From Oricola indica (GTDB lineage Bacteria; Pseudomonadota; Alphaproteobacteria; Rhizobiales; Rhizobiaceae), in NCBI RefSeq assembly GCF_019966595.1, contig NZ_JAINFJ010000008.1:1-64000 (forward strand): a DNA stretch of 64,000 nucleotides. The letters run 5' to 3'. Both the position numbers and the translations under genes were made by a program. The notes beneath the pieces are model-generated. The model worked only from the letters and a program-made list of their open reading frames with translations. It did not search any database and had not been told where the DNA came from. Shown piece by piece: positions 36,040 through 45,758 of the stretch (position 1 is its first letter; each line of letters begins with the position of its first letter).

Positions 36040-37095
36040 TCAATCGCCGCGCTTCATCTTCTTGTCCTTCATCATGCGCTTCACCATCTTGCCGAACTGC
36101 TTGTCGCGCGCGCGACGTTCGGAGAGGCTCGCCGAATTGTGGGCGTCCTCGGCAAGCAGCTTCTTCCAGCGCCGCACGCGGTCCGGATCGAGCGTACCCT
36201 CGGCCACGGGCTTTTCGACCGCGCAACCCGGTTCCCCGTCATGGCCGCAATCGCGGAAGCGGCACTGTTGCGCCAGCTCCGCGACATCGGAGAACACGTC
36301 GTCGATACCGGCATGCACATCGGTCAATTGCAGTTCGCGCATGCCCGGCGTGTCGAGCAGCCACCCGCCCGAGGGCAGGCGGTGCAGCATCCGTCCGGTG
36401 GTCGTGTGGCGGCCCTTGGCGTCATCCTCGCGGATGCCCGCCGTGGCGATGTTCTGCGCGCCGATCAGCGTGTTGACCAGCGTCGACTTGCCGACGCCGG
36501 ACGAACCGACAAGCGCGATCGTTTCGCCGCGCCCGCACCATGCGGTCAGGCGGTCGGCGCTTGCCGGGTCGCGCGCATCGACGGTCTCGACACACAAAGC
36601 CGGCATCAGGCGTGCGGCATCGCGTTCGAAGTCCTCCGGCGTGTCGGTGAGGTCGGCCTTTGTGAGCACGATCACCGGCGTCACGCCCGCATCCTGCGCC
36701 AGCGCCAGATAGCGTTCCAGTCGGGCGACGTTGAAATCCTGGTTGCAGGACGTGACGATGAACAGCGTGTCGATATTCGCCGCGATCAGCTGCATGTGCC
36801 GTCCCGTACCGGCCGCGCGGCGCTTGAACAGGCTTTTTCTGTCCAGGATGCGGTCGATGTGCATGGTGTCCGGGTCGATCAGCAGCCAGTCGCCGACGGT
36901 CGCGCGGTCTTCCTCATCCTCTGCGAAGAAGGGCGGGATGGTGGTTTCGGCATGCATGCCGGTGATTTCCAGCGCATTGCGATGCACTGCGGTGACGCGC
37001 ACCGGTTGAAATGTGTCGAAGTCGGAGGTTTCGAGTTGCGAAGTGAAGAAGGATTTCCAGCCGAAATCGGCCAGTTCGGAAAGATTGATGGTCAT
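36040..37095 (-). CDS. rsgA: Ribosome small-subunit-dependent GTPase A
   Basis: This 351-residue circularly permuted GTPase helps mature the 30S subunit. The motifs come in permuted order: G4 LTKAD, then G1 GSSGVGKST, then G3 DTPGM, preceded by an OB-fold domain and followed by a zinc site CRFRDCGHDGEPGC. The C-terminus is very basic (MVKRMMKDKKMKRGD), consistent with rRNA contact. The 120 bases between it and the NYN gene hold nothing evident. Confidence 0.95.
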   Translation of the reverse strand: MTINLSELADFGWKSFFTSQLETSDFDTFQPVRVTAVHRNALEITGMHAETTIPPFFAEDEEDRATVGDWLLIDPDTMHIDRILDRKSLFKRRAAGTGRHMQLIAANIDTLFIVTSCNQDFNVARLERYLALAQDAGVTPVIVLTKADLTDTPEDFERDAARLMPALCVETVDARDPASADRLTAWCGRGETIALVGSSGVGKSTLVNTLIGAQNIATAGIREDDAKGRHTTTGRMLHRLPSGGWLLDTPGMRELQLTDVHAGIDDVFSDVAELAQQCRFRDCGHDGEPGCAVEKPVAEGTLDPDRVRRWKKLLAEDAHNSASLSERRARDKQFGKMVKRMMKDKKMKRGD

Positions 37096-37539
37096 TGATC
37101 CAGCACCGGTAGCGGCTGTCGTCCCGGTTTCGGGCGCAGCCGGATAAATACGCCAATCGCGCCGCGAGCCGGGGGCTTGCGAGCGATCGGAAGTTCAGCC
37201 GATGGCGGGGCAGGCGGACATTATCGGGCCGCGCGACAGGCGTCGCATCGACCGGTCCGAATGCTTATCCGTGCTTCCGCCCGGCTTTCCGGGGTGCCAG
37301 CACAATCATCAACGACCTTTCTCTCGGTAGCGAACAGTCTGAAGCGGCGGCCGGTCCGCATCCGGTCGCGCAACACCAATATAGGCCTTCGCGCGCAAAC
37401 CGCCAGCATGCCGGCGTTGTTGACCGTGACGAGTGACGGCCTGTGGCAAAAGCGCATCACGGGACAGTCCGGCGTTTCCTTCTGTAGCGAATCGCAGATA
37501 AGCTCCGCACCGTGTTTCGCGGATTGGAGCGTCAGGGCC
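37096..37539. other. Intergenic region without a supported gene
   Basis: This 444-base stretch separates the divergent rsgA and M24-hydrolase genes. Frames on both strands stay open by GC bias, but their translations show no domain, no ribosome-binding site and no continuity with the hydrolase. It presumably contains both promoters; I could not place them. Confidence 0.4.
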
Positions 37540-38676
37540 GTGGCTGATATCCCCGTATCGGAATTCGAGGCCCGTCTCGGCAGGATACAGGCGTCCATGC
37601 GGGTCGCGGGGCTCGACGCGCTGTTCTTCAACACCGAGGCGGAAATCCGCTATTTCACCGGCTTTCGAACGCTGTTCTGGCAAAGCCCGACGCGGCCCTG
37701 GTTTCTCGTCGTGCCGTCTTCGGGCCGGCCGGTGGCGGTGATCCCCGAGATCGGCGCGGCGCTGATGCGCGGATGTTTCGTCGGCGAGGTGCGGACATGG
37801 TCGTCGCCGCACCCGGATGATGACGGGATATCGCTGATCGCCGACGCGCTGCGCCCCTATGCGCGCATTGGCATGCCGATGGGGCGCGAAACGGCGTTGC
37901 GCATGCCGTTGAGCGCATTCCAGACATTGCGCGAGACGCTCTATGGCAGCCAGTTCGTCGACGCGACCGCCATTGTCCGGCGGCAGCGCATGGTGAAGTC
38001 GGAGGCCGAGATCGCCGCGATCGCCGACATATGCGACGTCGCATCGAGAGCATTCGCCGCCGCGCCGTCGCTGTTCCGGCAGGGCCAGACGCTTGCCGAT
38101 GCATTCCGCGCCTTCAAGATAAAGCTCCTCACGGAAGGGGCCGAGGACGTTCCCTATCTCGTCGGCGGCGCCGGACAGGGCGGTTATGCCGACGTCATCT
38201 CGCCGCCATCCGACCAACCCCTCGAGAACGGCGACATCCTGATGCTCGACACGGGCGCGACGCTTGGCGGCTATTTCTGCGATTTCGACCGGAATTTCGC
38301 CATCGGCAAGGCTTCGGACCAGAGCCGGCGCGCGCATGAGACACTCCATCGCGCCACCGAGGCGGCGCTGGCCATCGCACGGCCCGGACGGACCTGCCGC
38401 GACTTGTTCGAAGCCATGGCGGGCGTGATCGGCGAGGGCGGTGGCGATGTCGGGCGGTACGGCCATGGCCTCGGGATGCAATTGACCGAACCGCCATCGC
38501 TCGTCGCATTCGACAACACGGTGCTGGAGCCCGGCATGGTATTAACGCTGGAGCCGGGCATGGGCCTGGGGAAAGGCCGGATCATGGTCACGGAGGAAAA
38601 CATCGTCATTCGCGATGGTCCGCCGCAGTTGCTCTCGCAACGCGCGACACCTGATCTGCCGGTTATCGGAGGCTGA
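37540..38676 (+). CDS. M24-family metallohydrolase (Xaa-Pro peptidase/ectoine-hydrolase-like)
   Basis: This 378-residue protein has a creatinase-like N-terminal domain (LDALFFNTEAEIRYFTGF) and a pita-bread catalytic domain with five metal ligands: Asp in MLDTGATLGGYFCDFDRNF (two), His in GRYGHGLGMQ, Glu in LTLEPGMG and Glu in MVTEENIV. The GTG at 37540, with GGAG ten bases ahead, gives the normal start. The family includes Xaa-Pro aminopeptidase, creatinase, ectoine hydrolase and DMSP lyase DddP. The partner racemase-like gene five bases on recalls the eutD/eutA pair of ectoine use, but the rest of that pathway is absent here. Confidence 0.85.
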   Translation: MADIPVSEFEARLGRIQASMRVAGLDALFFNTEAEIRYFTGFRTLFWQSPTRPWFLVVPSSGRPVAVIPEIGAALMRGCFVGEVRTWSSPHPDDDGISLIADALRPYARIGMPMGRETALRMPLSAFQTLRETLYGSQFVDATAIVRRQRMVKSEAEIAAIADICDVASRAFAAAPSLFRQGQTLADAFRAFKIKLLTEGAEDVPYLVGGAGQGGYADVISPPSDQPLENGDILMLDTGATLGGYFCDFDRNFAIGKASDQSRRAHETLHRATEAALAIARPGRTCRDLFEAMAGVIGEGGGDVGRYGHGLGMQLTEPPSLVAFDNTVLEPGMVLTLEPGMGLGKGRIMVTEENIVIRDGPPQLLSQRATPDLPVIGG

Positions 38677-38681
38677 CACCC

Positions 38682-39425
38682 ATGAAGCTGGATTACGAAC
38701 TGGATGACGGGAACTCGGCGCGCGCCGGCTTCGGCGTGATCGTCCTGCAATCGGACGAGACGCTGGAAAACGAGTTCGCACCGCTGTTTAGCGGCGACGG
38801 GATCGGGCTGCACCATTCTCGCATCCCTTTCGCCGATGCGGTGACACCGGAAACCCTGCACGAGATGCATGAAAACCTGCCGAGGTCCGCGTCGCTGTTC
38901 CCCTCGGAAGGGTCGCTCGACGTGATCGGCTATGCCTGCACCTCGGGGACGACGATGATCGGTATCGACGCGGTCGAGAAGGCAGTGCAATCGGCGCAGC
39001 CGCGTTCCCGGGTGACGAACCCGGTCAGCGGGCTGCTCGCCGCCTGCGAGCATCTTGGCGTGCGCCGGATCGGCTTCTTGACGCCTTACATGCCGGCGGT
39101 TTCGGAGGCGATGCAGGCGCTGCTGGTTTCGCACGGGCTTGAGATCGGCGCGTTCGGGTCGTTCGAGCAGGAAAGCGACCGCGCAGTGGCGCGCATCGCG
39201 CCTGCATCCGTGCTCGACGCCATGTGCAGTGTCGGCGGCGGAGACGTGGACGCGGTGTTCGCATCCTGCACCAATCTGCGGACCTTCTCGGTAATCGAGG
39301 AGGCCGAACGTCGGCTGAACAGGCCGGTGATCACGTCCAACCAGGCGCTCGCCTGGCACATGCTGTGCCTTGCCGGGCTGGACGGAGAGGTGGCGGGGCC
39401 GGGCAGGCTGTTTCAGCCATCCTGA
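38682..39425 (+). CDS. Asp/Glu racemase-superfamily protein (maleate isomerase/EutA-like)
   Basis: This 247-residue protein belongs to the maleate cis-trans isomerase and arylmalonate decarboxylase group. The two catalytic cysteines appear in [13 protein letters not shown] and [10 protein letters not shown], flanked by [26 protein letters not shown] and [17 protein letters not shown]. It directly follows the M24 hydrolase and is surely co-transcribed; the pair probably acts on one small metabolite. The 3' end overlaps the convergent dinB by 13 bases. Confidence 0.85.
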   Translation: MKLDYELDDGNSARAGFGVIVLQSDETLENEFAPLFSGDGIGLHHSRIPFADAVTPETLHEMHENLPRSASLFPSEGSLDVIGYACTSGTTMIGIDAVEKAVQSAQPRSRVTNPVSGLLAACEHLGVRRIGFLTPYMPAVSEAMQALLVSHGLEIGAFGSFEQESDRAVARIAPASVLDAMCSVGGGDVDAVFASCTNLRTFSVIEEAERRLNRPVITSNQALAWHMLCLAGLDGEVAGPGRLFQPS

Positions 39426-40729
39426 TCTCGCTGGGGTTTTCCGCGATTGCCGGTGCCGAAGGTGTAGCCGGTCTCGACGGCCTTTGAACCGTATCTGGCG
39501 CGCACCTTGTCCATCGCGGCTTCGGCCTTCGCGCGGCGCGTGGCATCCGTGTCGACGAGGTCGGACGGATCGGCCATCGCGTCATGCGCGAGATCGGCGA
39601 CACCGATGCCGAGAAGCCGGAACTTCGTGCCGTCGAGTTCCTTTTCCAAGAGTGGCGCGGCAACGCGGAAGATGCGGTCGGCGAGGCGCGTGCGGTCCGG
39701 CAATTGCCGGTTGCGCGTGCGGGTCCTGAATTCCCTGTCCTTGAGCTTCAGCGTCACCGTGCGTCCAGCGAGATCGGCCGCCTTCAGCCGCTCCGACACT
39801 TTCTCCGACAGCGCGCGCAGCACGGGAAGCAGATCGGAGGCGGACGCATAATCCTCGTTGAAGGTGGTCTCCGCCGAGATGCTCTTCGCCTCGTGCTCGA
39901 CATGAACCGTTCGGTCGTCCTGCCCGCGCGACAGGTGGAAGAGACGCCGGCCCATGACGCCGTAGCGCTTCATCAACACGGTCTCGTCCATCGTCTGCAA
40001 CTGGCCGATGGTGCGGATGCCGTCCTTTTCGAGCGTCGCGGCGAAGGCCTTCCCGACGCCCCAGATCAGCGTTACCTTCTTGTCGCGGAGAAAATCGAGC
40101 GCCTCGGCCTGTCCGATGACCGAAAAGCCGCGCGGCTTTTCGAGATCGGAGGCGACCTTGGCGAGGAACTTGCAGTAGGAAAGACCGACCGAGACCGTGA
40201 TGCCGACCTCCTGTTCCACGCGGCGCGCGAACTTCGCCAGAACCCGTGCGGGACTGTCCTTGTGCAGCCGCTCGGTGCCCGTCAGGTCGAGAAACGCCTC
40301 GTCGATGGAGATCGGCTCCACCAAGGGGGTGAGTTCGCGCATCATCTCGCGCACCTGTTTGCCGACCCGGGCGTATTTCTCCATGTCGGGCTTGACGACG
40401 ACGGCGTCCGGGCAGGCGTCGAGCGCCTTGAACATCGGCATCGCCGACCGGACACCCCGAATGCGCGCGATGTAGCAACAGGTCGAGACCACGCCGCGCC
40501 GCCCGCCGCCGACGATGACCGGCTTGTCCAGAAGCTCCGGATTGTCGCGCTTTTCGACGGACGCATAGAAGGCGTCGCAGTCGATATGCGCGATGGACAG
40601 GGCGTGCAGTTCCTCGTGGCGTACGATGCGCGGACTGCCGCAGGAAACACAGCGCCGCCCGCCGCCCGGGAGAGGCGTGAGACAATCGCGGCAAAAACCG
40701 CCGCCGGTCGAATTGACAGAGGTGCTCAT
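39413..40729 (-). CDS. dinB: DNA polymerase IV (Y family)
   Basis: This 438-residue translesion polymerase starts with a zinc ribbon ([20 protein letters not shown]), a rhizobial feature, then the Y-family core: [20 protein letters not shown] (metal Asp), [22 protein letters not shown] (catalytic Asp-Glu), the HhH thumb [20 protein letters not shown] and a little-finger domain. The ATG at 40729 is preferred to the one at 40741 because a LexA-type box covers the latter. It ends without an obvious clamp-binding motif. Confidence 0.94.
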   Translation of the reverse strand: MSTSVNSTGGGFCRDCLTPLPGGGRRCVSCGSPRIVRHEELHALSIAHIDCDAFYASVEKRDNPELLDKPVIVGGGRRGVVSTCCYIARIRGVRSAMPMFKALDACPDAVVVKPDMEKYARVGKQVREMMRELTPLVEPISIDEAFLDLTGTERLHKDSPARVLAKFARRVEQEVGITVSVGLSYCKFLAKVASDLEKPRGFSVIGQAEALDFLRDKKVTLIWGVGKAFAATLEKDGIRTIGQLQTMDETVLMKRYGVMGRRLFHLSRGQDDRTVHVEHEAKSISAETTFNEDYASASDLLPVLRALSEKVSERLKAADLAGRTVTLKLKDREFRTRTRNRQLPDRTRLADRIFRVAAPLLEKELDGTKFRLLGIGVADLAHDAMADPSDLVDTDATRRAKAEAAMDKVRARYGSKAVETGYTFGTGNRGKPQRDQDG

Positions 40730-40735
40730 CGATGT

Positions 40736-40750
40736 GAACATACCATGAAC
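40736..40750 (-). promoter_or_regulatory. LexA (SOS) box GTTC-N7-GTTC
   Basis: On the minus strand GTTC-ATGGTAT-GTTC is a perfect match to the alphaproteobacterial LexA operator. It ends seven bases before the chosen dinB start and predicts DNA-damage induction of dinB. Confidence 0.75.
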
Positions 40751-40802
40751 AAATTGGGCGCGATAACGCTTTGAGAATCTATCACCAAGCCGGGGGGCCG
40801 TC

Positions 40803-41381
40803 ATGGCAAAGTTGGAGATCGCCGCGCTGACGCCGGATCGCTGGGCCGATTTCGAGGATCTGTTCGGCAAGCAGGGGGCCTGTTACGGCTGCTGGTGCAC
40901 CTATTTCCGGCTCGCGCCGAAGCAGCGCAAGGCGAATTCCGCCGTCGACAACAAAGAGCATATGCGGGCGCGAATCGTTAACGGCCCGCCGCCCGGCCTG
41001 ATCGGTTATCGTGACGGTGTCGCCGTATCCTGGATGCAGATCGGACCGCGCGGAGACGTGCCGCAATTCAACAATGACAGACGGGTCTCGGCGCCTTTGC
41101 CCGACGCGCCGGCGGAGGATGGCGCGGCCTGGGTGATCTCCTGTTTCTTCACGCGCTCTGCGATGCGCGGGCAGGGGCTTTCGCACGCGATGGTCGCTGC
41201 AGGCATCGAGCATGCCCGCGAGAACGGCGCACGGGTGCTCGAAGCCTGCCCCATCGACGCGGCGAAGCATGCGAAATCGGTCGGGTTGTTTGTCGGATCG
41301 ACGCGAGTCTTCGAACAGGCGGGTTTCAAGCAGGTCGCGTTGCGCAAGGAGGGGCGGCCACTGATGCGGCTTGCGCTGTAG
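40803..41381 (+). CDS. GNAT-family N-acetyltransferase
   Basis: This 192-residue protein opens with the CYGCWCTYF motif found in a GNAT subfamily with a Cys-rich N-terminus, then the acetyl-CoA site [31 protein letters not shown], and ends with [24 protein letters not shown]. The substrate is unknown. It is divergent from dinB, 73 bases between starts, and ends six bases before the convergent HAD gene. Confidence 0.85.
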   Translation: MAKLEIAALTPDRWADFEDLFGKQGACYGCWCTYFRLAPKQRKANSAVDNKEHMRARIVNGPPPGLIGYRDGVAVSWMQIGPRGDVPQFNNDRRVSAPLPDAPAEDGAAWVISCFFTRSAMRGQGLSHAMVAAGIEHARENGARVLEACPIDAAKHAKSVGLFVGSTRVFEQAGFKQVALRKEGRPLMRLAL

Positions 41382-41387
41382 GAAAAT

Positions 41388-42053
41388 TCAGTGACCGCGC
41401 GCGGCGAGATAATCGGCGATCGCCTTCGCCGCCGACGGCCAGTCATCCACATTCGTCACGCCTTCGGGCATAGGCGGCAGGTGCGGCGCGAGGGCCTTGT
41501 AGGCCATGAGATGCAGCCCGAGCGCACCGGGCACGGCCGAAAGCACGCTGAGATGGTTCGACGGCAGATCGTCGATGAAGGCGACCGGCCTGTCGGGACG
41601 ATCGCCGGTCAGAGCGGCAACCGCATCGCCCTTGGCATCCTCGGTGGCGATCATCGGATGAGAGAAACCGTGCAGATCAAGAAGGGCACGGCGGCGCGCG
41701 TGATGGCGCGGCGGCATCGCCGTCAGGAACACGATGTCGGCGTCATGCGTCCGCTCGATCTCCGCAAGCGTTTCGAGCGCCCCGTCGACCGGTTTCTGCC
41801 ATGCGTCGTGGACATCGAAGAAGCCATCGAGAAAGGAAGATACCGCTTCGTTTTCAACAGGCTGTCCCGTTTCTTTCATGTAAACGTTTCCCTTCAGGCG
41901 AAAGGACGTCGTTCGCAATTCGTGGCCTTGGCTTTCAAGAAACGCCATGAAGGGCGCGACGAATTCCAGGACAACCTCGTCGATGTCGCAGACGATCAGC
42001 GGACGGTCGGACCGGGCCAGCGCCGCGATGCGTTCGCGTTCGGCGGGCGTCAT
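41388..42053 (-). CDS. HAD-like hydrolase
   Basis: This 221-residue protein carries the HAD motif I sequence LIVCDIDEVVLEF (nucleophile DxD), motif II VFLTAMPP and motif IV VAFIDDLPSNH. The ATG at 42053 overlaps the stop of the DUF3572 gene by four bases (ATGA), which favours it over the ATG four codons upstream. Substrate unknown. The two genes form a small operon. Confidence 0.8.
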   Translation of the reverse strand: MTPAERERIAALARSDRPLIVCDIDEVVLEFVAPFMAFLESQGHELRTTSFRLKGNVYMKETGQPVENEAVSSFLDGFFDVHDAWQKPVDGALETLAEIERTHDADIVFLTAMPPRHHARRRALLDLHGFSHPMIATEDAKGDAVAALTGDRPDRPVAFIDDLPSNHLSVLSAVPGALGLHLMAYKALAPHLPPMPEGVTNVDDWPSAAKAIADYLAARGH

Positions 42054-42346
42054 ATCGAGAACCATTCCTCGCCGGGATTGCCGAGAAGGGTTTCTCGCGC
42101 CCGCTGGACGATTTCCGGGTCGGTCTCAGTCTCGTTGCAGAACGCCATAAGGCTGGGCTCATGCGCCAGAAGGAAGTCGAGCACGCCGGCGAGGAAACCC
42201 GGTTCGGACGCCGCCTGGCGAACCTGCCCGGCTTCGATGCCGGTCAGGGTAAGGAACCGGTCGAGCATTTTTTCGTCGGCGGCAATCCATGAAAGGGCGC
42301 TGACCGCCACTGCTTCCGAGGTCGTGTCTCCGTTGTCCTCGCTCAT
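42050..42346 (-). CDS. DUF3572 family protein
   Basis: This 98-residue helical protein has the DUF3572 pattern: AVAVSALSWIAADEKMLDRFLTLTGI, VRQAASEPGFLAGVLDFLLAHEPSLMAFC and a C-terminal arm. The family is confined to Alphaproteobacteria and often sits next to divK, as here (divergent, 115 bases apart). Function unknown. Confidence 0.85.
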   Translation of the reverse strand: MSEDNGDTTSEAVAVSALSWIAADEKMLDRFLTLTGIEAGQVRQAASEPGFLAGVLDFLLAHEPSLMAFCNETETDPEIVQRARETLLGNPGEEWFSI

Positions 42347-42461
42347 GTTTCGCTTCCGTTCGCTTTTTCTCAAGGGAATCGGGTTATAGCTGTGGAAGAA
42401 GGCAAAAACGACACCGTATTCGAGCGGGAACGGGCTCCGGCGGGGTCGACTGGGGATTGAT

Positions 42462-42833
42462 ATGACAAAGACGGTCATGATCGTCGAGGACAACGAGCTC
42501 AACATGAAGCTCTTCCGCGACCTCATCGAAGCCAGTGGCTACGAAACCGTGCGCACGCGCAACGGGCTTGAAGCGCTCGATCTGGCGCGCGCGCATCGCC
42601 CGGACCTGATCCTGATGGACATCCAGTTGCCCGAGGTGTCGGGCCTCGATGTGACACGCTGGCTCAAGGAAGACGACGACCTGCACGCGATCCCGGTGAT
42701 CGCCGTCACCGCCTTCGCCATGAAGGGCGACGAGGAACGGATCCGGCAGGGCGGATGTGAAGGCTACATATCAAAACCGATTTCGGTTCCTAAATTTATT
42801 GAAACCATTAAGTCGTATCTTGGCGACGCTTGA
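42462..42833 (+). CDS. divK: Single-domain response regulator DivK
   Basis: This 123-residue receiver domain has the phosphoacceptor Asp53 in [13 protein letters not shown], the acidic pair in MIVEDNELN, the Thr of [14 protein letters not shown] and the Lys of GYISKPIS. It lacks an output domain. In Caulobacter, DivK relays DivJ/PleC signals to the CckA-CtrA pathway. It is followed 24 bases later by pleD, the usual rhizobial order. Confidence 0.95.
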   Translation: MTKTVMIVEDNELNMKLFRDLIEASGYETVRTRNGLEALDLARAHRPDLILMDIQLPEVSGLDVTRWLKEDDDLHAIPVIAVTAFAMKGDEERIRQGGCEGYISKPISVPKFIETIKSYLGDA

Positions 42834-42857
42834 AACCCTGAAACAGGATCGCGTCCC

Positions 42858-44234
42858 ATGACAGCGCGCATACTGGTAGTCGATGACATCGAGGCGAACC
42901 GCGATCTGCTCGAGACGCGGCTGACCGCCGAATATTTCAATGTCATCACCGCGCGCGACGGCCATGACGCGCTGGCGATCTGTTCCGAGACCTCGGTCGA
43001 TCTCGTGCTGCTCGACATCATGATGCCGGGCATCGACGGCTTCGAGGTCTGCGAGCGCCTGAAGGCCAACGCCGCCACGTGCCATATCCCCGTCGTCATC
43101 GTCACCGCGCTGGACGAGATGGCCGACCGCCTGCGCGGACTGCAGGCAGGCGCGGACGATTTCCTGACCAAGCCGGTCAACGAGATGCAGCTTCTCGCGC
43201 GTGTGCGGAGCTTGCTGCGACTGAAGATGCTGACCGACGAATTGCGTCTACGCGCAGTCACGGCGCGCGATATCGGGCTGGAAAACCTGCTCGACAATAC
43301 GAATGGCGAGGGCGGCAAGAAGCCGAAGATTCTCGTCGTCGACGAGCGGGAGACCTCCGCCGAGAAATTCGTCAAGCCGTTGCGCGGCGCGTTTGAGATC
43401 GTTCATGCGCCGGACCCCAACGCGGCTGTCTTCACGGCGGCCGAAGGCGATTTCGACACGGTGTTCGTGGCCGCGAAATTCTCCGATTTCGACGCCCTTC
43501 GAATCTGCTCGCAAATACGGTCGCTCGACAGGACGCGCTTCGTGCCGATCATCCTTGTCGCCGAAGCCGACGACGACGATCTGATCAAGCGGGCGCTGGA
43601 ACTGGGCGTAAACGACTACATCGTGCGCCCGGTGGACTCCAACGAACTGATCGCGCGCCTGCGCACGCAAGTGAAGCGCAAGCGCTATCATGACGGCCTG
43701 CGCGACAATGTTGCCGCGTCGATCGAACTGGCCGTCACGGACGGGCTGACCGGTCTGCACAACCGGCGCTATCTCGACACGCATCTGGAAACGCTGGTGG
43801 CGCGCGCGCTCAACCGCGGCAAGGAACTGTCGCTGCTGATCACCGACATCGACCGGTTCAAGGACGTCAACGACACGCACGGCCACGATGCCGGCGACGA
43901 CGTGCTGCGCGAGTTCGCGCGGCGGCTGCGGATCAATGTGCGGGGCATGGACCTCGCATGCCGCTATGGCGGCGAGGAATTCGTCATCGTCATGCCAGAC
44001 ACCGCGCCGCATGTCGCGGCCGAAGTGGCGGAGCGCCTGCGCGCGCAAATCGAATCGGAGGGGTTCTCGATCGAGAACGGCGCGCATTCCATCGACGTGA
44101 CCGTCAGCGTCGGGGTGACCAGCCTGATCCAGTCCGAGGCCGAGAACGCCAAGGCGCTGCTGAAGCGGGCCGACGAAGCGCTCTATGAAGCCAAGACCAA
44201 TGGCCGCAACCAGGTGGTCTCCAGAGCGGCTTAG
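42858..44234 (+). CDS. pleD: Diguanylate cyclase response regulator PleD
   Basis: This 458-residue protein has two receiver domains (about 1-120 with Asp53 in VLLDIMMPGIDGF, and 154-275, which lacks a clear phosphoacceptor) and a GGDEF domain (about 290-458) with active-site RYGGEEFVIVMPDT. It makes cyclic di-GMP when phosphorylated. Pairing with divK links cell-cycle phosphorelay to cyclic di-GMP. A terminator shared with rpmG lies after it. Confidence 0.95.
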   Translation: MTARILVVDDIEANRDLLETRLTAEYFNVITARDGHDALAICSETSVDLVLLDIMMPGIDGFEVCERLKANAATCHIPVVIVTALDEMADRLRGLQAGADDFLTKPVNEMQLLARVRSLLRLKMLTDELRLRAVTARDIGLENLLDNTNGEGGKKPKILVVDERETSAEKFVKPLRGAFEIVHAPDPNAAVFTAAEGDFDTVFVAAKFSDFDALRICSQIRSLDRTRFVPIILVAEADDDDLIKRALELGVNDYIVRPVDSNELIARLRTQVKRKRYHDGLRDNVAASIELAVTDGLTGLHNRRYLDTHLETLVARALNRGKELSLLITDIDRFKDVNDTHGHDAGDDVLREFARRLRINVRGMDLACRYGGEEFVIVMPDTAPHVAAEVAERLRAQIESEGFSIENGAHSIDVTVSVGVTSLIQSEAENAKALLKRADEALYEAKTNGRNQVVSRAA

Positions 44235-44250
44235 CAATCTTCAGACAACA

Positions 44251-44280
44251 AAAAACCGCCGGTCTTTCGAACGGCGGTTC
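44251..44280 (-). terminator. Terminator after rpmG (and near pleD 3' end)
   Basis: The 8-bp stem AACCGCCG/CGGCGGTT (44254-44261 and 44272-44279) with a ten-base loop is followed on the minus strand by a T-run. It ends the rpmG transcript and may also slow transcription from pleD. Confidence 0.75.
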
Positions 44281-44303
44281 AAAATGCGCGGATGCGCGAA
44301 GCC

Positions 44304-44471
44304 TTACTTGATCTTGGCTTCCTTGAACTCGACATGCTTCTTGGCAATCGGGTCATATTTGGTCTTCACCATCTTCTCGGTGAAGGTACGGCTGTTCTTC
44401 TTCGTGACGTAGAAGAAGCCGGTGTCCGCGGTGGACAGCAATTTGATTTTGATCGTCGTGGCCTTTGCCAT
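44304..44471 (-). CDS. rpmG: 50S ribosomal protein L33
   Basis: This is a 55-codon gene too short for many gene finders. The product reads [20 protein letters not shown], then [20 protein letters not shown] and [15 protein letters not shown], the classical L33 without zinc-binding cysteines (the so-called C-minus form). Its own promoter should lie in the roughly 100 bases before the ATG. Confidence 0.97.
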   Translation of the reverse strand: MAKATTIKIKLLSTADTGFFYVTKKNSRTFTEKMVKTKYDPIAKKHVEFKEAKIK

Positions 44472-44575
44472 GGTCCTGTACCTGTCATTTCAAGAGAACG
44501 TGCCGGAAACGGGCCACAGAAGACCGTCGGCGAATTTGCGCGGAAACTACGGATTGCCGGCCAAAAGTCAAGCCG

Positions 44576-45304
44576 TCATTCGAGCGTCTGCACGAAGCGG
44601 CGATGTTCGGCGCGTATGAAGGGAACCGGCATGTCCCGCGACAGCTCGGGATCGGCGCGCAAACGGTCTTCGAGAATGCCGAGGATCGTCCGCGTGATAT
44701 CCGCCATGAGGACAGTCGCCATGTCGGAAAGGGCGATCCAGCGCACTTCCTCCAGTTCTTCCGCCGGATTGGCGATCAGTTCGGAGGGATTTGTGACGTG
44801 GTCGGCGTCCGCAACGAAGAACCGCGTATCGAAGCGGCGCACGCGGCCGGGTGGCGTGATGGCGCGCGCGAGGAAGCGGATCGCGGCGAGATCGGGCAGG
44901 ACGCCGCTTTGCGCGAAGGGCCGCCAGGACGCATGCCCAGTCTTGCCCCGCGCCTGACCATTCCGGCCGATCAGAAGTCCGGTCTCTTCCTGGGTTTCGC
45001 GAATCGCGGCCATGGCGAGCGCCTCGGCGCGGCGCAGGCTGCCGCGCGCGCCCATGCCGGAGACAAGACGCCGCGCATCCGATTCATGCAGCGAACCCGT
45101 TCGCGGCGCGGTCAGGTCGGCGCGCTCCGTTCGCCCGCCCGGAAAGACGAACATGCCGGGCATGAAAGCGAGTTTGTCGCTGCGCCGGCCCATCAGGATA
45201 TCGGTGGAGCCGCCGGACTTCCGCAGCAGGATCAGTGTCGCGGCATCGCGCGGACGCACGTGAGGCGCAGGGCCGTAGGGCTTCAATTCCGCCGTGCGTT
45301 TCAT
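44576..45304 (-). CDS. Nudix hydrolase (NUDT7/NUDT19-like)
   Basis: This 242-residue enzyme hydrolyses nucleoside diphosphates linked to another group. The Nudix helix is AAIRETQEETGLLIG, and the preceding glycine motif FVFPGGRTERADL is separated from it by an insertion, as in CoA- or acyl-CoA-cleaving relatives. The ATG at 45304 begins MKRTAELKPYGP; the longer frame runs into the next gene. Substrate not determined. Confidence 0.85.
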   Translation of the reverse strand: MKRTAELKPYGPAPHVRPRDAATLILLRKSGGSTDILMGRRSDKLAFMPGMFVFPGGRTERADLTAPRTGSLHESDARRLVSGMGARGSLRRAEALAMAAIRETQEETGLLIGRNGQARGKTGHASWRPFAQSGVLPDLAAIRFLARAITPPGRVRRFDTRFFVADADHVTNPSELIANPAEELEEVRWIALSDMATVLMADITRTILGILEDRLRADPELSRDMPVPFIRAEHRRFVQTLE

Positions 45305-45314
45305 CGTGCGCCGG

Positions 45315-45758
45315 TCAGTCGTCCTGCTCGGGATGGGTCTCCGGCATGTCGTCCTCGCCACCGAAACCATGCATGTAATTGGCCCACTGGAAGCCGATCA
45401 CCGCGCCTTTCAGCGGCTGCATGAGAACGACCGACATGGCGATCATGATCGGAACCCAGATCGCCAGATGCACCCAGCCGGACCAGCCGGTCAGGGCCTC
45501 GGCCAACGTAAAGCCGCCGACGCCGACATGGCCGACGATGAAGATGTTCAGATAGGCCGGAAAATCGTCGGCGCGCTGGTGGCTCAAATTCTCGTGGCAG
45601 AACGAGCATGTCTCGACCGGCTTGACGAAAGACGCAAAGAGCTTGCCTTCGCCGCAATTCGGGCAGCGCCCGGCAAAACCGCGCTTCATCGCCGGAACCA
45701 CCGGGCGTTTCGGGTGTGTCGCCTCGTCGCCGCCCTGGAAAATCATCGTATCGGTCAT
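45315..45758 (-). CDS. DUF983 family membrane protein
   Basis: This 147-residue protein has a zinc-ribbon-like N-terminus (GRCPNCGEGKLFASFVKPVETCSFC) followed by two membrane helices (about 68-88 and 95-115). The Cys pairs and the length are those of DUF983, a family often placed near cytochrome oxidase or rnr genes. Its ATG overlaps the rnr stop by four bases. Function unknown. Confidence 0.88.
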   Translation of the reverse strand: MTDTMIFQGGDEATHPKRPVVPAMKRGFAGRCPNCGEGKLFASFVKPVETCSFCHENLSHQRADDFPAYLNIFIVGHVGVGGFTLAEALTGWSGWVHLAIWVPIMIAMSVVLMQPLKGAVIGFQWANYMHGFGGEDDMPETHPEQDD

